DNA of 5,816 nt from UBA7446 sp049596455 (GTDB taxonomy: Bacteria; Bacteroidota; Bacteroidia; Flavobacteriales; Flavobacteriaceae), in contig JBMYLP010000021.1 of NCBI GenBank assembly GCA_049596455.1, positions 1-5,816 of the forward strand, given 5' to 3'. Below the pieces are notes generated by a model. It was given only the letters and a program-made list of their open reading frames with translations. It ran no database searches and was not told the origin of the DNA. This document shows positions 5,092-5,816 of this stretch, one piece after another. The position numbers and the translations under genes are program-made. The stretch's first letter is position 1; every line of letters starts with the position of its first letter.

Positions 5092-5816
5092 GAAATGTAA
5101 TCTTTAGTGTGTTATTTGTTGGGGCGCTTTTTGCACAACGTGGAATATCCTACCAAGGCGTAGTGCTTTACCCCGAAGTAGAATTACCTGGTGTGGATTC
5201 AAAAGTAACTCCCTATTCAGAAAAAAAAGTGTGTTTTAGGTTTACCATTTACGACGAGTTAAACGTGTTCGAATACAGTGAAACACACTCGACTATCACA
5301 GATTACTATGGACAGGTTAATCTCATCATTGGGCGAGGCAATAATCCCACTACACCGGGAAGGCTTGATGACTTAAAATGGGATGGAACAACAAAATATT
5401 TAAAAGTTGAATTGGATTACAATGGTGCGTGCACAAGCTGGACAGATGTCTCTTATGATGAACTTAATTATGTGCCTTTTGCTTTTTATGCATTGAATTC
5501 ACAGTCTTCTGTTGTCTCTGTACAAGGAACTCCTCCCATTAATGTCACTGGAACAGGAACCACTACAGACCCTGTAGTTATAACTTTTGATGGCGAACTT
5601 AACGATTTAAACGATGTAAATTTAACATCAACACCTGTTGCTAACGAGGTTCTTGTTTTTAATGGAACAGATTGGGAGGCGGGTAGCAATGATGACCTTG
5701 ACCCTGACCCAACAAACGAAATTCAAACTATCGTTAGTGCTGATACTGGAAACCTTGTAGTTTCAGGTACCGATGGTGGTGCGTACTTAGACCAAGCTAC
5801 TGTTCAAACCAATGAA
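5082..5816 (+). CDS. Large modular surface protein, N-terminal part (cut by window edge)
   Basis: An open frame of 245 codons begins at ATG 5082 and runs off the right edge without a stop. It overlaps the previous gene by 10 bases. A signal peptide is visible at about 1-19 (MVIRNVIFSVLFVGALFAQ). Residues about 21-138 carry the pattern GISYQGV, FRFTIYD, YSETHST, YGQVNLIIGRG, LKVELD and VPFAFYAL. This recurs, in my recognition, as the N-terminal domain of many large Bacteroidota surface proteins (typically INYQGVAR...VRFSI...YSETH...G...LKVEVD...VPYALYA). After that come low-complexity modules resembling tail-fibre or adhesin stalks: INVTGTGTTTDPVVITFDGE, LNDLNDVNLTSTPVANEVLV followed by FNGTDWEAGS, and DPDPTNEIQTIVS. 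A long repetitive stalk and perhaps a T9SS sorting domain would be expected beyond the window. An A8 tract lies at 5221-5228. Role in adhesion is inferred only. Confidence 0.85.
   Translation, partial: MVIRNVIFSVLFVGALFAQRGISYQGVVLYPEVELPGVDSKVTPYSEKKVCFRFTIYDELNVFEYSETHSTITDYYGQVNLIIGRGNNPTTPGRLDDLKWDGTTKYLKVELDYNGACTSWTDVSYDELNYVPFAFYALNSQSSVVSVQGTPPINVTGTGTTTDPVVITFDGELNDLNDVNLTSTPVANEVLVFNGTDWEAGSNDDLDPDPTNEIQTIVSADTGNLVVSGTDGGAYLDQATVQTNE

Noticed and set aside
5486..5689. Minus-strand frame of 67 codons
   Set aside because: It is antisense to the surface-protein gene at 5082, whose frame has signal peptide and family motifs over the same bases.

Overview
The window looks like a piece of a Bacteroidota chromosome, most likely Flavobacteriia. 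The evidence is a protein with a type IX secretion (T9SS) C-terminal sorting domain, several promoters of the Bacteroidota form TTTG-N19..21-TAnnTTTG, almost no Shine-Dalgarno sequences, AT-rich composition, and Flavobacteria-like versions of Era, Der and the M23 peptidase. The assignment rests on recognised sequence patterns; no database search was run.

Left part (1-1457): the first 25 codons of alaS run leftward off the window edge. Divergent from it is a two-gene unit made of a membrane-anchored M23 peptidase and a short MerR-type regulator. Their stop and start codons overlap as TAATG, which suggests translational coupling.

Middle part (1458-3666, minus strand): two essential ribosome-assembly GTPases, era and then der, lie 31 bases apart. 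Der ends directly against the stop codon of the MerR gene. Each GTPase has its own TACCTTTG -7 element just before its start. The der promoter begins inside the last codons of era. The -7 element of era lies so close to the start codon that the mRNA is probably leaderless or nearly so.

Initiator tRNA and repeat region (3696-3978): a tRNA-fMet gene with consensus promoter diverges from era and ends in a strong intrinsic terminator. The next about 170 bases hold no gene but are dense in structure: a 13-bp inverted repeat that takes in the tRNA end and the left arm of the terminator, two further hairpins, and an exact 15-bp copy of the tRNA 3' end. This is the most unusual part of the window and resembles an attachment-site duplication or a tRNA-derived repeat element.

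Right part (3996-5816): a cell-surface locus. A tiny T9SS cargo-type protein (minus) starts 13 bases from a divergent secreted or outer-membrane protein of unknown function (plus). The latter overlaps by 10 bases the start of a large modular surface protein that runs off the right edge. The last two genes probably form an operon for envelope proteins. The alaS stub and the open-ended surface protein gene are both cut by the window edges.
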